A stretch of DNA of 55,765 nucleotides from positions 38,360 to 94,124 of the forward strand of contig NZ_LSEF01000047.1 in NCBI RefSeq assembly GCF_001641695.1. Reading direction: 5' to 3'. The stretch is from Bradyrhizobium neotropicale. GTDB lineage: Bacteria; Pseudomonadota; Alphaproteobacteria; Rhizobiales; Xanthobacteraceae. Both the position numbers and the translations under genes were made by a program. The notes beneath the pieces are model-generated. The model was not told the origin of the DNA, searched no databases, and was given only the letters and a program-made list of their open reading frames with translations. Positions 27,087 to 35,592 of the stretch are shown in pieces (within the stretch, counting starts at the first letter, position 1; each line of letters opens with the position of its first letter).

Positions 27087-28031
27087 ATGAGTCCCCGCCG
27101 CATCACCCCTCTCCTGCTCCTGTTGGCTCTCCTGCACGCCGGCGCCGCGCTGGCCCAGGACAAGGGCAGCGTCGCTCCGAAGCCATTGCCGCCGCTCGCC
27201 AACCCCAACGATCCCAAGCTCGGCGCCAAGGAGCTGTTCGCGCGCAAACTCCTGCCCTCGACCGGCCCCGCGCATGTGATCGGCAACTACGCCAAGGGCT
27301 GCATCGGCGGCGCCGCGCAGATGCCGCTCAACGGCGACAATTGGCAGGTGATGCGGCTGTCGCGCAATCGCAACTGGGGCCATCCCGACATGATCGCACT
27401 GATCAAGCGACTCGCGGCCAGGGCGCACAGGGATGCCGGTTGGCCCGGCATCCTTGTCGGTGACATCGGCCAGCCGCGCGGCGGCCCTGCATTGTCAGGC
27501 CATGCCAGCCACCAGATCGGCCTCGATGCCGACATCTGGCTGACGCCGATGCCCGACCGCCGGCTCTCGCGCGAGGAGCGCGAGGAGATGTCGGCGGTGA
27601 TGATGGTGCGCGAGGACCGGCTCGACATCGATCCGCGCGTGTTTACGCCCGGACATGTGCAGGTGCTGCGCGACGCAGCGCAGGAGCCCGCCGTGCAGCG
27701 CATCTTCGTCAATGCCGCGATCAAGAAGGCGCTGTGCCGCGAGGCCAAGGGCGACCGCTCCTGGCTGTCGAAGATCAGGCCCTGGTGGGGTCACGACTAT
27801 CACTTCCACATCCGCATGCGCTGTCCGCCGGGCGCGACCGAATGCGAGGGACAGAAGCCACAGTCCGAGGACGAAGGCTGCAAGCCCGCCGACCTCGACT
27901 ACTGGTTCAAGGACTCGGTGCTGCACCCGAAACCGCCACCGATCCCTCCCAAGCCAAAGCCGCCAATGACGCTGGCGCAGATGCCCGCCGCCTGCAAAGC
28001 CGTGCTGCGCGCGCCGGATGCGAAGCCGTAG
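27087..28031 (+). CDS. mepA: Penicillin-insensitive murein endopeptidase
   Basis: A 314-residue periplasmic M74 peptidase that cleaves D-Ala-meso-DAP cross-links in peptidoglycan. A signal peptide (SPRRITPLLLLLALLHAGAALA) is followed by the family motifs SGHASHQIGLDADIW and WWGHDYHFHIRMRCP, which supply the zinc-binding His and Asp residues, plus six cysteines probably in disulfides. The proline-rich end (PKPPPIPPKPKPP) is longer than in E. coli MepA. The start is set by the signal peptide; upstream in-frame sequence is not coding-like. Confidence 0.94.
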   Translation: MSPRRITPLLLLLALLHAGAALAQDKGSVAPKPLPPLANPNDPKLGAKELFARKLLPSTGPAHVIGNYAKGCIGGAAQMPLNGDNWQVMRLSRNRNWGHPDMIALIKRLAARAHRDAGWPGILVGDIGQPRGGPALSGHASHQIGLDADIWLTPMPDRRLSREEREEMSAVMMVREDRLDIDPRVFTPGHVQVLRDAAQEPAVQRIFVNAAIKKALCREAKGDRSWLSKIRPWWGHDYHFHIRMRCPPGATECEGQKPQSEDEGCKPADLDYWFKDSVLHPKPPPIPPKPKPPMTLAQMPAACKAVLRAPDAKP

Positions 28032-28256
28032 CATACATCTGCACGCTGCCGCCAACCCACGGCTGTCGTCCCGGACAAGCATAAGCGCAGATCCAGGATG
28101 ACGAACTAGAGAGTTGGTTCGCACCGCGCGAATGCGCTAGGATCGGCTTGCCGCTCCGCCGTAAGCCGGGCGGGCCTGTCGGGATGCGCCTCCCGCTGTT
28201 CAACAAGCCTGACCGCAAGCCCCGCGTCTTCCGCGCGGCCAACGATGAGACCTGAC

Positions 28257-28763
28257 ATGCGCGCCCTCACCATCCTCGCTGCGCTCTCGCTCGGTGCGAC
28301 CTCCGCTCTGGCGGCCGAAGAACCGAGCGGCTGCGACAAGTTCAAATGGCCGATCGAGCGCGAGCGCGCCGCGCTCACCGCGCCGGACCGTGCGAAGCTG
28401 GTGTCAGGCAGCGAACAGGTGGCGCTGCCGTCGTCCGCCGTCACGCTGACGCTGGTCGCACCCGCGGACGCCAAGCTGCCGACGCCCCCGGAGCGTGCGC
28501 CGAAGGAGGGCACCTTTGCCGGCTTTGCGAGCTTCAAGACCGCGCCCAAGGCGGGGCTTTACACGGTCAGCCTCTCGGCCGGCGCCTGGGTCGACCTGGT
28601 GCAGGATGGGCATTTCCTCAAGCCCGTAGCGTTCAGCGGCGCGACCGATTGCGACGGCATCCGCAAAACCATGAAATACGAGCTTGCGGCGCAGCCCTTC
28701 GTGCTTCAGATCAGCGGGGCCAAGGACAATGCGGTCTCGATCGCGATCCTGCCGACGCAATAG
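28257..28763 (+). CDS. Secreted protein of unknown function
   Basis: A 168-residue protein with a signal peptide (MRALTILAALSLGATSALAA) and a mature part rich in beta-type segments: SGCDKFKWPIERERAAL, VALPSSAVTLTLV, TFAGFASFKTAPKAGLYTVSL, then AWVDLV. Two cysteines may form a disulfide. I recall similar hypothetical proteins in bradyrhizobia but no function. I prefer the second ATG because GATGAG precedes it. Its 3' neighbour is the mod operon, 273 bp away. The gap 28032-28256 holds a degenerate TCGTCCCGGAC-type repeat. Confidence 0.75.
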   Translation: MRALTILAALSLGATSALAAEEPSGCDKFKWPIERERAALTAPDRAKLVSGSEQVALPSSAVTLTLVAPADAKLPTPPERAPKEGTFAGFASFKTAPKAGLYTVSLSAGAWVDLVQDGHFLKPVAFSGATDCDGIRKTMKYELAAQPFVLQISGAKDNAVSIAILPTQ

Positions 28764-28897
28764 GCCCGTTACGCTGTTGTTTGCGCATGATCTTTTCGGA
28801 AAACCGCCGCGCACTTTGCGCGCACGCGGCCCCTTCGGGTGCGGATCATGCGTTAGACAAACGGTCGCCTTTGCCCTAAAGCCTCGGCCTGCTATCT

Positions 28898-28909
28898 TCG
28901 CATATGCGA
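28898..28909. promoter_or_regulatory. Palindrome upstream of modA
   Basis: TCGCATATGCGA is a perfect 12-bp palindrome, extended imperfectly by TATC on one side and TATC on the other. It lies 128 bp before the modA start. A molybdate-dependent repressor site (ModE type) is conceivable but the sequence does not match the classic TATATA-based box well. Confidence 0.3.
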
Positions 28910-29036
28910 TATCCCCGTCGGCCGTAAGCCGTTGCGGGGACCCGTGGAACAGCGCTTCCGCCCGTCGCAATGCATGACCCACCCAACGCTAGATCTGCGC
29001 GTGCGATTGCGCGCGATCTCGCACGGAGCGCACCCC

Positions 29037-29822
29037 ATGTTTCGTATTGCCGGACTTTTCACCGCTTTCGTGATCCTCGCGGGCGCGAGCCTTTCGCCCG
29101 CCGCCGCCGAGGACAAGACCATCACCGTGTTCGCCGCCGCCTCGATGAAGAACGCGCTCGACGAGATCGACGCCGCCTACACCGCCAAGACCGGCATCAA
29201 GTTCAGTGTCAGCTATGCCGCGAGCTCGGTGCTCGCCAAGCAGATCGAGCAGGGCGCGCCGGCCGACGTGTTCGTTTCCGCCGACACCGACTGGATGGAC
29301 TACGCCGTCAGCAAGAAGACCATCAACGAGCCGACCCGCGTCAACCTGCTCGGCAACAGCATCGTGCTGATCGCGCCGAAGGACTCAGAGATCAACAACG
29401 TCACGATCGCGCAGGGCTTCGACCTCGCAAAGCTCGCCGGCGATGGCAAAATCGCGACCGGCGACGTGAAGTCGGTGCCGGTCGGCAAATATGCCAAGGC
29501 CGCGCTGGAGAAGCTTGGCGCCTGGCAGGCCGCGGAGCCGAAATTCGCCATGGCCGAGAGCGTGCGCGCCGCGCTGACGCTGGTGGCGCGAGGCGAGGCC
29601 GTGCTCGGCATCGTCTATTCGACCGACGCCAAGGTCGAGCCCGGCGTCAAGATCGTCGGCACTTTCCCGGCGGACTCGCATCCCGCGATCATCTATCCGG
29701 TCGCGGCGACCACGACCGCGAAGCCGGAGACCAGCGACTATCTCGCCTTCCTGCGCTCGTCGGCGGCCAAGACCATTCTGGAGAAATACGGCTTCAAGTT
29801 CCTGGTCAGCCCGACAACCTGA
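29037..29822 (+). CDS. modA: Molybdate ABC transporter, substrate-binding protein
   Basis: A 261-residue periplasmic protein that captures molybdate. Signal peptide to about residue 24 (LSPAAAED), then the family start ITVFAAASMKNALDEI, the ligand-contact stretch SYAASSVLAKQIEQGAPADVFVSAD and the C-terminal GIVYSTDAKV region. Molybdenum uptake serves molybdoenzymes including nitrate reductase and, in diazotrophs, nitrogenase. It heads modABC; modB starts 13 bp downstream. The ATG is preceded by CGGAG. Confidence 0.96.
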   Translation: MFRIAGLFTAFVILAGASLSPAAAEDKTITVFAAASMKNALDEIDAAYTAKTGIKFSVSYAASSVLAKQIEQGAPADVFVSADTDWMDYAVSKKTINEPTRVNLLGNSIVLIAPKDSEINNVTIAQGFDLAKLAGDGKIATGDVKSVPVGKYAKAALEKLGAWQAAEPKFAMAESVRAALTLVARGEAVLGIVYSTDAKVEPGVKIVGTFPADSHPAIIYPVAATTTAKPETSDYLAFLRSSAAKTILEKYGFKFLVSPTT

Positions 29823-29835
29823 TGTTTGCGGCTTG

Positions 29836-30531
29836 ATGTCCGAGATCACGCCTGCGGAATGGACGGCGATCCTGCTCTCGCTCAGGGTCGCCGTCATCGC
29901 GACGCTGGTGGCGACGCCGTTCGGCATTGCGCTGGCATGGCTGCTCGCCCGCCGCGACTTCTGGGGCAAATCGGTCATCGATGCGCTGGTGCACCTGCCG
30001 TTGGTGCTGCCGCCGGTGGTCACCGGCTATCTCCTGCTTCTCACCTTCGGCCGCCGCGGCCTCGTCGGCGGCTTTCTCGCCGATTATCTCGGCATCGTCT
30101 TCGCCTTCCGCTGGACCGGCGCGGCGCTTGCCTGCGGCGTGATGGCGTTTCCGCTTCTGGTGCGGCCGATGCGGCTGTCGATCGAGGCGATCGATCGCCG
30201 GCTCGAGCAGGCGGCCGAGACCCTGGGCGCCGCGCCCTGGAAGGTCTTCTTCACGGTGACGCTGCCGCTCGCGCTGCCCGGCGTGCTGGCCGGCATGGTG
30301 CTCGGCTTCGCCAAGGCGATCGGCGAGTTCGGCGCCACCATCACCTTCGTCTCCAACATTCCCGGCGAGACCCAGACGATTTCGTCGGCGATCTATTCGC
30401 TGATCCAGACGCCCGATGGCGACGCGGCCGCGGGCCGGCTCGTCATCATCTCGATCGTGCTCGCGCTCGGTGCGCTGATCGCCGCCGAATGGTTCGCCCG
30501 CCGCGCCACCGCGCGGCTGCATGGAAACTGA
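29836..30531 (+). CDS. modB: Molybdate ABC transporter, permease
   Basis: A 231-residue inner-membrane permease with about five to six helices, including LPLVLPPVVTGYLLL. The cytoplasmic EAA loop, which docks with ModC, reads EQAAETLGAAPWKVFFTVTLPLALPG, typical for the ModB/CysT group. A TTG directly before the ATG is an alternative start. ModC begins 2 bp after its stop, so they are coupled. Confidence 0.95.
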   Translation: MSEITPAEWTAILLSLRVAVIATLVATPFGIALAWLLARRDFWGKSVIDALVHLPLVLPPVVTGYLLLLTFGRRGLVGGFLADYLGIVFAFRWTGAALACGVMAFPLLVRPMRLSIEAIDRRLEQAAETLGAAPWKVFFTVTLPLALPGVLAGMVLGFAKAIGEFGATITFVSNIPGETQTISSAIYSLIQTPDGDAAAGRLVIISIVLALGALIAAEWFARRATARLHGN

Positions 30532-30533
30532 CC

Positions 30534-31196
30534 ATGCTGCGCGTCGACGTCGAAAAACGCCTTGGTGAGTTCTCGCTGCACGCATCCTTCACCAGCGAGG
30601 GACGCGTCACCGGCCTGTTCGGCGCTTCCGGCGCCGGCAAGAGCTCGCTCGTCAACATGATCGCCGGCCTCTTGCGTCCGGACCGCGGCACCATCGCGAT
30701 CGACGGCGACGTCGTCGACGATACCGCGGCGGGCATCCATGTCCCGACCTATCGCCGTCGCATCGGCTATGTTTTCCAGGACGCGCGGCTGTTTCCGCAT
30801 CTCGACGTCGCGCAGAACCTCGACTACGGCCGTCGCATGAACGGCCTTGCGCTCGATCCCGCGCAGCACAAGCGCATCGTCGACCTGCTCGACATCGGCG
30901 CCCTGCTCGATCGCCGCCCCGGAAAACTCTCCGGCGGCGAACGCCAGCGCGTTGCGCTCGGACGCGCGCTGCTGTCAAAGCCGCGCCTGCTGCTGCTCGA
31001 TGAGCCGCTCGGCGCGCTGGACGAAGGCCGCAAGCTCGAGATCCTGCCCTACCTGGTGCGGCTGCGCGACGAGGCCAATGTGCCGATGGTCTATGTCAGC
31101 CACGACGTCGCCGAGCTGCGCCAGCTCGCGACGCAGATCGTGATGCTGAAGCAGGGTCGGGTGACCTCGTTCGGCGGGGTGAAGGTGTTGTCGTGA
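30534..31196 (+). CDS. modC: Molybdate ABC transporter ATPase, short form lacking the molybdate-binding domain
   Basis: A 220-residue ATPase with Walker A GASGAGKSS, Q-loop VFQDARLFPH (the ModC-type sequence), signature LSGGERQRVALGRAL, Walker B LLLLDEP and the H-loop SHD. Typical ModC is about 350 residues because of a C-terminal TOBE/Mop domain that binds molybdate and inhibits transport. Here the protein stops right after the nucleotide-binding domain (KVLS), with no disrupted TOBE sequence visible downstream. The short form may be normal in this lineage. Confidence 0.94.
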   Translation: MLRVDVEKRLGEFSLHASFTSEGRVTGLFGASGAGKSSLVNMIAGLLRPDRGTIAIDGDVVDDTAAGIHVPTYRRRIGYVFQDARLFPHLDVAQNLDYGRRMNGLALDPAQHKRIVDLLDIGALLDRRPGKLSGGERQRVALGRALLSKPRLLLLDEPLGALDEGRKLEILPYLVRLRDEANVPMVYVSHDVAELRQLATQIVMLKQGRVTSFGGVKVLS

Positions 31197-31241
31197 GGGC
31201 GGTGGCTGGCTAGAGGCAATCTGCGGGCCCCACTCGCAGCC

Positions 31242-31375
31242 GTCGTCCCCGCGAACGCGGGGACCCATAACCACAGGGAAAAATTGTGGCGCGAGACTGG
31301 TAACCACGAGCCTTCGTCCAACTACTCCCTGTGGTTATGGGTCCCGGGCTCGCGCTTCGCGCGCCCCGGGACGAC
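31242..31375. repeat. Large inverted repeat downstream of modC
   Basis: Outer arms GTCGTCCC (31242-31249) and GGGACGAC (31368-31375), and inner perfect 20-bp arms at 31260-31279 and 31326-31345 with a 46-base centre. The arm beginning GGGACCCATAACCACAGGGA forms a strong hairpin. It lies between the convergent modC and PepSY genes and may act as a terminator. It shares the CTCGCGCTTCGCGCG core with the repeats at 13.4 and 31.8 kb. Confidence 0.85.
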
Positions 31376-31423
31376 AGGTGAGAATGACGCTATTTCATCG
31401 CGTCATTCCGCGATCATGAGGGC

Positions 31424-31684
31424 CTACCACCCGCGCTCGACGTTGCGCACGTCGCCGGTCCTGGCGTCGACATAGACCTCCATCCAGCGACCGGTGCGGT
31501 CGCGGCCGTCGATCTCCCATTCGTCGCCGAGAAAGTTCGTGTGCGAGACCGTCACAACGCCGATGTCGGTCGCGACATCGAGCGCGACCTGCATCGAGAT
31601 CTGGTCGCCTGTGTCATAGGCCATCGCCGGCACGGCCGATCCGAGGCCGATCGCGACAATGGCTGGCAAGATGAGTTTTCGCAT
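31424..31684 (-). CDS. Small secreted PepSY-domain protein
   Basis: An 86-residue protein: signal peptide (MRKLILPAIVAIGLGSAVPAMA), then one PepSY-like unit with WEIDGRDRTGRWMEVYVDARTGDVRNVE, the typical strand-turn-strand end of the domain. PepSY proteins often modulate peptidases or serve envelope stress. The start has CAGGAG upstream. A close match to the EcfG promoter is 41 bp before the ATG, so it probably belongs to the general stress regulon. Confidence 0.85.
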   Translation of the reverse strand: MRKLILPAIVAIGLGSAVPAMAYDTGDQISMQVALDVATDIGVVTVSHTNFLGDEWEIDGRDRTGRWMEVYVDARTGDVRNVERGW

Positions 31685-31725
31685 GGACTGCTCCTGTCAC
31701 ATAGGTTGACCGTTATGCGGCTAAG

Positions 31726-31750
31726 AACGAGCCGCACGGGCATGCGTTCC
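31726..31750 (-). promoter_or_regulatory. EcfG-type (general stress) promoter
   Basis: On the minus strand GGAAC, 16 bases, CGTT: an exact match to the alphaproteobacterial sigma-EcfG consensus (GGAAC-N16-17-CGTT). The -10 lies 41 bases before the PepSY start codon, leaving a short leader with CAGGAG. It is a by-eye match supported by position. Confidence 0.7.
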
Positions 31751-31828
31751 GGTTGCAACCCTCAGGGAACAGCGGAAACTTTCGGCGGTTGCGGCGATTT
31801 GGTGGCAGGTTCCCGCGTACCCACACTC

Positions 31829-31929
31829 GTCATTCCGGGGCGTCCGAAGGGCGAGCCCGGAAGCTATTTCGTCGCCTATTCCGCGGTGAAATGGATTCCG
31901 GGTTCGCGCTACGCGCGCCCCGGAATGAC
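31829..31929. repeat. Inverted repeat with perfect 14-bp ends
   Basis: GTCATTCCGGGGCG at the left and CGCCCCGGAATGAC at the right are perfect inverted ends; the middle contains GGATTCCGGGTTCGCGCTACGCGCG. This is the cleanest copy of the family also found at 13.4 kb. It starts 11 bp beyond the antiporter stop codon. No gene was seen in 31751-31939. Confidence 0.85.
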
Positions 31930-31939
31930 AAAGAGCGGA

Positions 31940-33733
31940 CTAAATCCCCGCCACCGACGTCCAGAGGTCGGCGAGCTTGCGCCGCAGGGCCTGTGCGCGC
32001 GTCACGGGTTCGGGCTTCTCCTCGTCCTCCGGCAGGCGCAGGCCGACGACGTTGACGCGGCCACCGGAGATCGAGCGGGCCACCAGCACGATCTCGCCGA
32101 GCGCGAGCTCCGCGCCCTCCTTCGGTGCGCGGTCGAGGTGAACGTCGAAATAATCGGCCAGGGTCAGCCTGCCCTCATCCTCGCTCACCTTCACGCCGTA
32201 GATCTCGGCGAGCTCGGCGAGCGTGTGCTCGCCGGAGACCATGAAGTCACCCAGCAGATGCGGATCCGGCGCCGAGCTCGGCTGCATGTCGACGAAGAAG
32301 CGGTCGAGGGATTCGGCCTTTTCCGGCGGGGCGAGCAGATAAATATAGTCGCCCGGCGCGATCGGATCGGCTTCGGTGGGCGTCAAAATGCTCTGGTTGC
32401 GGATCACCAGTGTCGGCTTGGACCAGGACGGAATCAGGCCGCGGCGGAAATAGAGACTCTTGGACCTGACGGAATAGCCGACGAGCTGCTGCTCGAGCTG
32501 GCCGGGCAAGTCCAGCTCGACGCGGCGTGGACCACGCTCGGCGCGCGGCAGCGCCACGTGCAGCTTCCGCGCGGCGGGCGCCAACGTCCAGCCCTGCAGC
32601 AGCAGGGAAATGATGACGACGACGAAGGCGACGTCGAAATAGAGATAGGCCTTCGACAGCCCGACCAGCATCGGAATGGACGCAAGGAAGATCGCGACTG
32701 CACCGCGCAAGCCCGTCCAGGCGATGAAGATCTTTTCGCGCCAGTTGAAGCGAAAGGGCGCAAGGCAGAGAAAGACCGCCAGCGGCCGCGCGATCAGCAT
32801 CAGCACGAAGGCGACCTCGACGGCCGGCAACGCACTTGCGCCGAGCCGTTGCGGCGAGACCAGGAGGCCGAGGAGAACGAACATCACGATCTGCGCGAGC
32901 CAGGTCGCTGCGTCGAGGAAGGTCACCACCGAATTATGGGCGCGCGTCGGACGGTTGCCGATGATGATACCGGCGAGATAGACCGCGAGGAAACCGGAAG
33001 CGTGCATGATCTGCGAGCCGCCGAAGATGACGAGCGCCGCCGTGGTGACGAATGGCGCATGCAGGCCCTGCGGCAGCGCCACCTGATTGAGAGCGATGAC
33101 CACCAAGCGTCCGCCGATCACGCCGACGACGGCACCCAGTACGGCCTCCTGGATGAATTCGAACAGCACATGGCTCGCCGTGCCCGACCCCAGCGAGATG
33201 TATTCCACCAGCATGAGCGTGAGAAAGATCGCGAAAGGATCGTTGGTGCCGGACTCCGCCTCCAGCGTCGCCCCGACGCGCGGGCGCAGGCGCAGGCCCT
33301 GGGTGTGCACCAGAAGGAACACCGCGGCGGCGTCGGTCGAGGCGACCACGGCGCCGACCAGGAGCGACTCCGACCAGTTCAGATCGAGCGCGTATTTGGC
33401 GAAGGGAGCGGTAATCAGCGCGGTGAGCAGCACGCCGACGGTCGCCAGCACCACCGAAGGCGCGAGCACGGTGCGGATGCTCGCAAACCGCGTCCGCAGG
33501 CCGCCGTCGAACAGGATCAGGGCGAGCGCCACCGAACCGACCAGATAGGTCGTGCGCACGTCGTCGAACTGGAGCTGCCCGGGGCCGGAATCGCCGGCCA
33601 GCATGCCGATCGCGAGGAAGACGAGCAGCAGCGGTGCGCCGAAGCGCAGCGCGAGCAGGCTCGAGAGAATGCCGGCCATCACCAGGACGGCGCCGAGCAG
33701 AATGGCGATGCTGACCGAGTCGAGAGAAGCCAT
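31940..33733 (-). CDS. CvrA/NhaP2-type K+(Na+)/H+ antiporter with regulatory C-terminus
   Basis: A 597-residue CPA1 antiporter with 12-13 membrane helices to about residue 400. The ion-binding region VASTDAAAVFLL and the ESGTNDPFAIFLTL motif (the ND pair) are present. The cytoplasmic end holds a TrkA-C-like ligand-binding domain (about 415-490) and a CorC/HlyC-like domain (about 500-590). This combination is that of CvrA/NhaP2, which expels K+ in exchange for H+ and helps at low osmolarity. It is divergent from an MscS channel gene, another osmotic-shock function. Confidence 0.92.
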   Translation of the reverse strand: MASLDSVSIAILLGAVLVMAGILSSLLALRFGAPLLLVFLAIGMLAGDSGPGQLQFDDVRTTYLVGSVALALILFDGGLRTRFASIRTVLAPSVVLATVGVLLTALITAPFAKYALDLNWSESLLVGAVVASTDAAAVFLLVHTQGLRLRPRVGATLEAESGTNDPFAIFLTLMLVEYISLGSGTASHVLFEFIQEAVLGAVVGVIGGRLVVIALNQVALPQGLHAPFVTTAALVIFGGSQIMHASGFLAVYLAGIIIGNRPTRAHNSVVTFLDAATWLAQIVMFVLLGLLVSPQRLGASALPAVEVAFVLMLIARPLAVFLCLAPFRFNWREKIFIAWTGLRGAVAIFLASIPMLVGLSKAYLYFDVAFVVVIISLLLQGWTLAPAARKLHVALPRAERGPRRVELDLPGQLEQQLVGYSVRSKSLYFRRGLIPSWSKPTLVIRNQSILTPTEADPIAPGDYIYLLAPPEKAESLDRFFVDMQPSSAPDPHLLGDFMVSGEHTLAELAEIYGVKVSEDEGRLTLADYFDVHLDRAPKEGAELALGEIVLVARSISGGRVNVVGLRLPEDEEKPEPVTRAQALRRKLADLWTSVAGI

Positions 33734-33795
33734 GCGGTGCTGCGGGTTACTCCAAGAGATCGACGCGATTCAGTTCAGAGGGCACTGGCTGGGCG

Positions 33796-33936
33796 CTCCC
33801 TCGCCCCGCTTGCGGGGAGAGGGTGGGGTGAGGGGGAGTCTCCGCAGGGACGGTGACAGACGGACTCGCGGAGAGTCCCCCTCACCCGGATCGCATCTTT
33901 CGATGCGATCCGACCTCTCCCCGCAAGCGGGGCGAC
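33796..33936. repeat. Nested inverted repeat (CTCTCCCCGC family)
   Basis: Three layers: outer CCCCGCTTGCGGGG and CCCCGCAAGCGGGG; a 20-bp pair at 33826-33845 and 33868-33887 with one mismatch; and a perfect hairpin of 10-bp arms (GGATCGCATC/GATGCGATCC) at 33888-33911. It shares its core with the repeat at 24-47. The rest of the 416-bp gap (33734-34149) shows no gene. Confidence 0.85.
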
Positions 33937-34149
33937 GTGAAGACCAGCAACCATCCTGCTCATGCATCCTTATCGTCGTCGCACTGCCGCGCCAACCCAT
34001 TTTCGACCGCTCGCGGCAATCTGCCCGTATTTTGCGGCCTTAACTCGTATCACATGGCGGTGTATCGATGGTCCGGCCGCGCCCTTTGTGGGATTCTGCG
34101 GCGTCCTCGAATCATCCTTCCCGCCTGATCGCCGACGAGAACCGCCTGA

Positions 34150-35466
34150 ATGGACATGGACCTCAAAGACCTCATGGAGTTCGCGCAGACCACCGCGCGC
34201 AGCGTCGGGGCCGAGATCTTATCGCCCTGGTTCTACCTGCAGTTTGGACTGATCCTGGCCGCAGCCGGCATCGCCTATGCCGCGGAAGCCGGCATCCGTA
34301 ACCGCGTCGACATGACGTGCCTCGCGATACGCTGGCCGCTGCCGCTCCGTCACTTTGCCCGTGTGATGGTGTCCAGTGCCTCCACGGCGGTGTTCACCCT
34401 GCTCGTGATCATCTCCCGCGTGGTGATGTATCATGCGACCTGGCCGAGCCGGAGCTATCTGTTGATGGTCGCCGCGAAGCTGGGGCTGGCCTGGCTCGCG
34501 ATCCGGCTCGTGACCTCGGTGCTGCGCAACGCCTTCATCGTCCAGATGGTGTCGGTCGCGGCGTGGTTCGTCGCGGCCCTCTCCATCATCGGCGAGCTCG
34601 ATACGACGGTGGACCTGCTCGACTCCTACGCGATTGTGCTCGGCGGCCTGCGGCTGACGCCGCTGCTGCTGATCAAGGCCGGCGCGCTTCTGATCATCGC
34701 GCTCTGGCTCACCAACATCGCGAGCAATTTCGCCGAGAGCCGGATCAACTCGACGACCGATCTGACGCCGTCGGTGCAGGTGCTGCTGGTCAAGATCATC
34801 CGGATCGGCCTCCTCGCCGTCGCCATCGTGATTGCGCTCGGCGCGGTCGGCATCGACCTCTCGGCGCTCGCCGTGTTCTCCGGCGCGGTCGGCGTCGGCA
34901 TCGGTATCGGCCTGCAGAAGATCGTCGCCAACTTCATCTCGGGCATCATCCTGCTCGCCGACAAGTCGGTGAAGCCCGGTGACCTCGTCACGATCGGCGA
35001 CAATACCGGCCGCATCAGCGCGATGAAGACGCGCTATATTTCTGTTGCCGCCGGCGACGGCCGTGAATTCCTGGTGCCAAACGAGGATCTGGTGACGCAG
35101 AAGGTCGTCAACTGGACCTATACCGACAAGAATACGCTGGTGAAGATCACCTTCAGCACCAATTACGACGCCGACCCAAGGCTCGTCTGCAAGCTCGCGA
35201 TCGAGACCGCCGCCGCCCATCCGCGCGCGCAGAAGGGCAAGCCGCCGAACTGCATCCTGACCGAGTTTGCAGAGGCCGGAATGAAGTTCTCGCTGACTCT
35301 CTGGCTGGCCGACCCCGACGGTATGGACAACGTCAGGAGCGACGTCATGCTGGCGCTGTGGGACGCCTTCAAGCGCGAGGGCATCCGGGTTCCCTACCCC
35401 GTCCGCGAAATCCGCGTCCGCGGCGGCGCCCTGCCGGTCGAAACCACCGTAGAAGTCCCGAATTGA
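34150..35466 (+). CDS. MscS-family mechanosensitive channel
   Basis: A 438-residue membrane protein with about five helices before the pore. The pore helix and beta domain read AVFSGAVGVGIGIGLQKIVANFISGIILLADKSVKPGDLVTIG, the MscS signature, followed by the vestibule domain with FLVPNEDLVTQKVVNW. It opens under membrane tension to release solutes during hypo-osmotic shock. It lies divergent from the antiporter, both consistent with osmotic adaptation. The leader 34050-34149 has no strong ribosome-binding site; the N-terminus MDMDLKDL gives two possible ATG starts. Confidence 0.93.
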   Translation: MDMDLKDLMEFAQTTARSVGAEILSPWFYLQFGLILAAAGIAYAAEAGIRNRVDMTCLAIRWPLPLRHFARVMVSSASTAVFTLLVIISRVVMYHATWPSRSYLLMVAAKLGLAWLAIRLVTSVLRNAFIVQMVSVAAWFVAALSIIGELDTTVDLLDSYAIVLGGLRLTPLLLIKAGALLIIALWLTNIASNFAESRINSTTDLTPSVQVLLVKIIRIGLLAVAIVIALGAVGIDLSALAVFSGAVGVGIGIGLQKIVANFISGIILLADKSVKPGDLVTIGDNTGRISAMKTRYISVAAGDGREFLVPNEDLVTQKVVNWTYTDKNTLVKITFSTNYDADPRLVCKLAIETAAAHPRAQKGKPPNCILTEFAEAGMKFSLTLWLADPDGMDNVRSDVMLALWDAFKREGIRVPYPVREIRVRGGALPVETTVEVPN

Positions 35467-35592
35467 GCCGCCTTTCCGGCGCAAGGCGGCCAAGCTTGGC
35501 TTGCATGAAGGCCCGCGATCATTAGATTAGGGCATGAAATCAAGCCCTTCCGCCGCATCGCGAGCAGCCTCGAGCCCAAAGATCGCAACCAG

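Noticed and set aside
29826..31196. Long frame joining modB and modC regions
   Set aside because: The modB part is read in the wrong frame; only the portion from 30534 is ModC.
31541..33856. 771-codon open frame antisense to the antiporter
   Set aside because: Charged low-complexity composition and complete overlap with a recognised transporter.
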